DNA of 64,000 nucleotides from Agromyces sp. 3263 (GTDB lineage Bacteria > Actinomycetota > Actinomycetes > Actinomycetales > Microbacteriaceae): NCBI RefSeq assembly GCF_031456545.1, contig NZ_JAVDUV010000001.1, forward strand, positions 2,170,001-2,234,000. Direction: 5' to 3'. The position numbers and the translations under genes are program-made. Below, in pieces: positions 63,260 through 64,000 of the stretch. The notes under the pieces were generated by a model. The model saw only the letters and a program-made list of their open reading frames with translations. It made no database searches and was not told the DNA's origin. Each line of letters opens with the position of its first letter. Position 1 is the first letter of the stretch.

Positions 63260-64000
63260 CTACGCCGCGTTCGTCGCCTGGGCCAGGCGCTGCTCCTGCG
63301 CCGGCACGGCCGCCCGAAGCCCGTCGACGAGCGACGTCGTCGGCCGCCCGATGAGGCGCGACAGCGTGCCGGTCGGCACGTCGAGCACACCACGGCGGAT
63401 CGCGTCGTCGATGCCCGCGACGAACGCGGCCGTGCCGGCGTCGAGACCGGCCGACTCGAGCGCCGCCACGTGCTCCTCGGTCGTGAGCGACGCGTACGAG
63501 ACGGGACGCCCGACGACCTCAGAGGCGGCCGCCGCGAGCTCCGCGTAGCTCCACGCCGCGTCGCCGCCGAACTCGTAGACCTGGCCGAGGTGCCCGTCTT
63601 CGAGGAGCACGGCCGCGTCGCCGGCGGCGAAGTCGGCACGGGTGGCGCTGGCCACGCGACCGTCGGCCACGGACGCCGCGATGGTGCCGGTCGAGGCGGC
63701 GCGCGCGACATCCGCCGCGTAGTTCTCGGTGTACCAGTTGTGGCGCACGATCACGGCGGGCACGCCCGATGCGGCGATCGCCTCCTCGGTGGCCTTGTGG
63801 TCGGCGCCGAGAGCGTAGTCGGCGGTGGCCGCCTGCGGTGCGCTCGTGTAGACGAGCTTCGCGACGCCCGCGGCCTTCGCTGCGTCGATCACGTTGCGGT
63901 GGCCGGTGAGGCGCGAGCCCGGCTCCGAGCCCGAGATGAGCAGCACGGCGTCGATGCCGTCGAGGGCGGCCGCGATGGTGTCGGGGCGCGCATAGTCGAG
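63260..64000 (-). CDS. NmrA/QOR2-like NAD(P)-binding oxidoreductase, N-terminus beyond window
   Basis: The frame is open to the window end, so the first part, including the nucleotide-binding loop, is missing. Visible motifs are AVLLISGSEPGSRLTGHRNV, KLVYTSAPQA, VIVRHNWYTENY, and the C-terminal block GRPVSYASLTTEEHVAALE, as in NmrA-type quinone oxidoreductase 2. It probably reduces quinones with NADPH or senses redox state. Confidence 0.8.
   Translation of the reverse strand, partial: LDYARPDTIAAALDGIDAVLLISGSEPGSRLTGHRNVIDAAKAAGVAKLVYTSAPQAATADYALGADHKATEEAIAASGVPAVIVRHNWYTENYAADVARAASTGTIAASVADGRVASATRADFAAGDAAVLLEDGHLGQVYEFGGDAAWSYAELAAAASEVVGRPVSYASLTTEEHVAALESAGLDAGTAAFVAGIDDAIRRGVLDVPTGTLSRLIGRPTTSLVDGLRAAVPAQEQRLAQATNAA

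Overview
The window is high-GC DNA (about 70 %) with GAC/CTC/GCG-type codon choice, many GTG starts, ATGA/GTGA gene overlaps and actinobacterial regulatory elements (a HAIR box, TANNNT leaderless promoters). Gene content (NCS1 permease, DUF2510 protein, class III aminotransferase fused to a phosphotransferase, FUSC and TspO membrane proteins, two LacI-controlled ABC importers) and a very frequent GGATGCCGC/GCGGCATCC word suggest a chromosomal segment of a Microbacteriaceae-like actinobacterium, perhaps Agromyces or a relative. I see no rRNA, tRNA, CRISPR array, integrase, transposase or phage gene.

Layout. 1-3548: 3' end of an NCS1 permease translationally coupled to an agmatine deiminase and an amidase. 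3568-9232: HNH protein, SDR, an odd ribbon-helix-helix/collagen-like/nucleotidyltransferase-like fusion, a molybdopterin oxidoreductase fused to a membrane domain, a quinone-reductase-like protein and an alpha/beta hydrolase. 9229-16971: DUF2207-like membrane protein, the phosphotransferase-aminotransferase fusion, TspO/MBR and FUSC membrane proteins, a transglutaminase and an NAD(P)-binding protein. 17076-17678: an Hsp20 gene with CIRCE and HAIR operators and a terminator. 17729-21701: DUF885 metallopeptidase-like protein, small acidic protein, nucleoside deaminase, and a lipoprotein of the beta-lactamase fold without its SxxK residues. 21709-28138: LacI repressor and a sugar ABC importer ending in a GH127 beta-L-arabinofuranosidase. 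28194-43152: mixed metabolic and regulatory genes (M6 peptidase, flavoprotein, LuxR and GlxA regulators, K+ channel, GAPDH, EamA exporter, PCD-VOC fusion, nitronate monooxygenase). 43179-49340: a second LacI regulator with two perfect tandem operators, followed by a polar-amino-acid-type ABC importer, a Gfo/Idh/MocA dehydrogenase and a DAO-type flavoenzyme. 49350-52401: quinone-reductase-like protein, flavin monooxygenase and a divergent TetR regulator. 52585-57267: a secreted rhamnogalacturonan lyase convergent with a uronate dehydrogenase. 57293-64000: mostly small metabolic and membrane proteins, a peptidase remnant, and a degenerate HD-domain protein.

How the genes may work together. The GH127 importer operon and the rhamnogalacturonan lyase/uronate dehydrogenase pair point to use of plant cell-wall polymers: pectin backbone cut outside the cell, arabinosides imported and cut inside, uronates oxidised. 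The 43-49 kb operon looks like an uptake-and-oxidation route for an unidentified amino- or imino-type solute and is the best candidate for an undescribed system. Other unusual points are the RHH fusion, two copies of a four-unit 8-bp GTACCGA repeat 45 kb apart, and several proteins of known folds that lack canonical catalytic residues.
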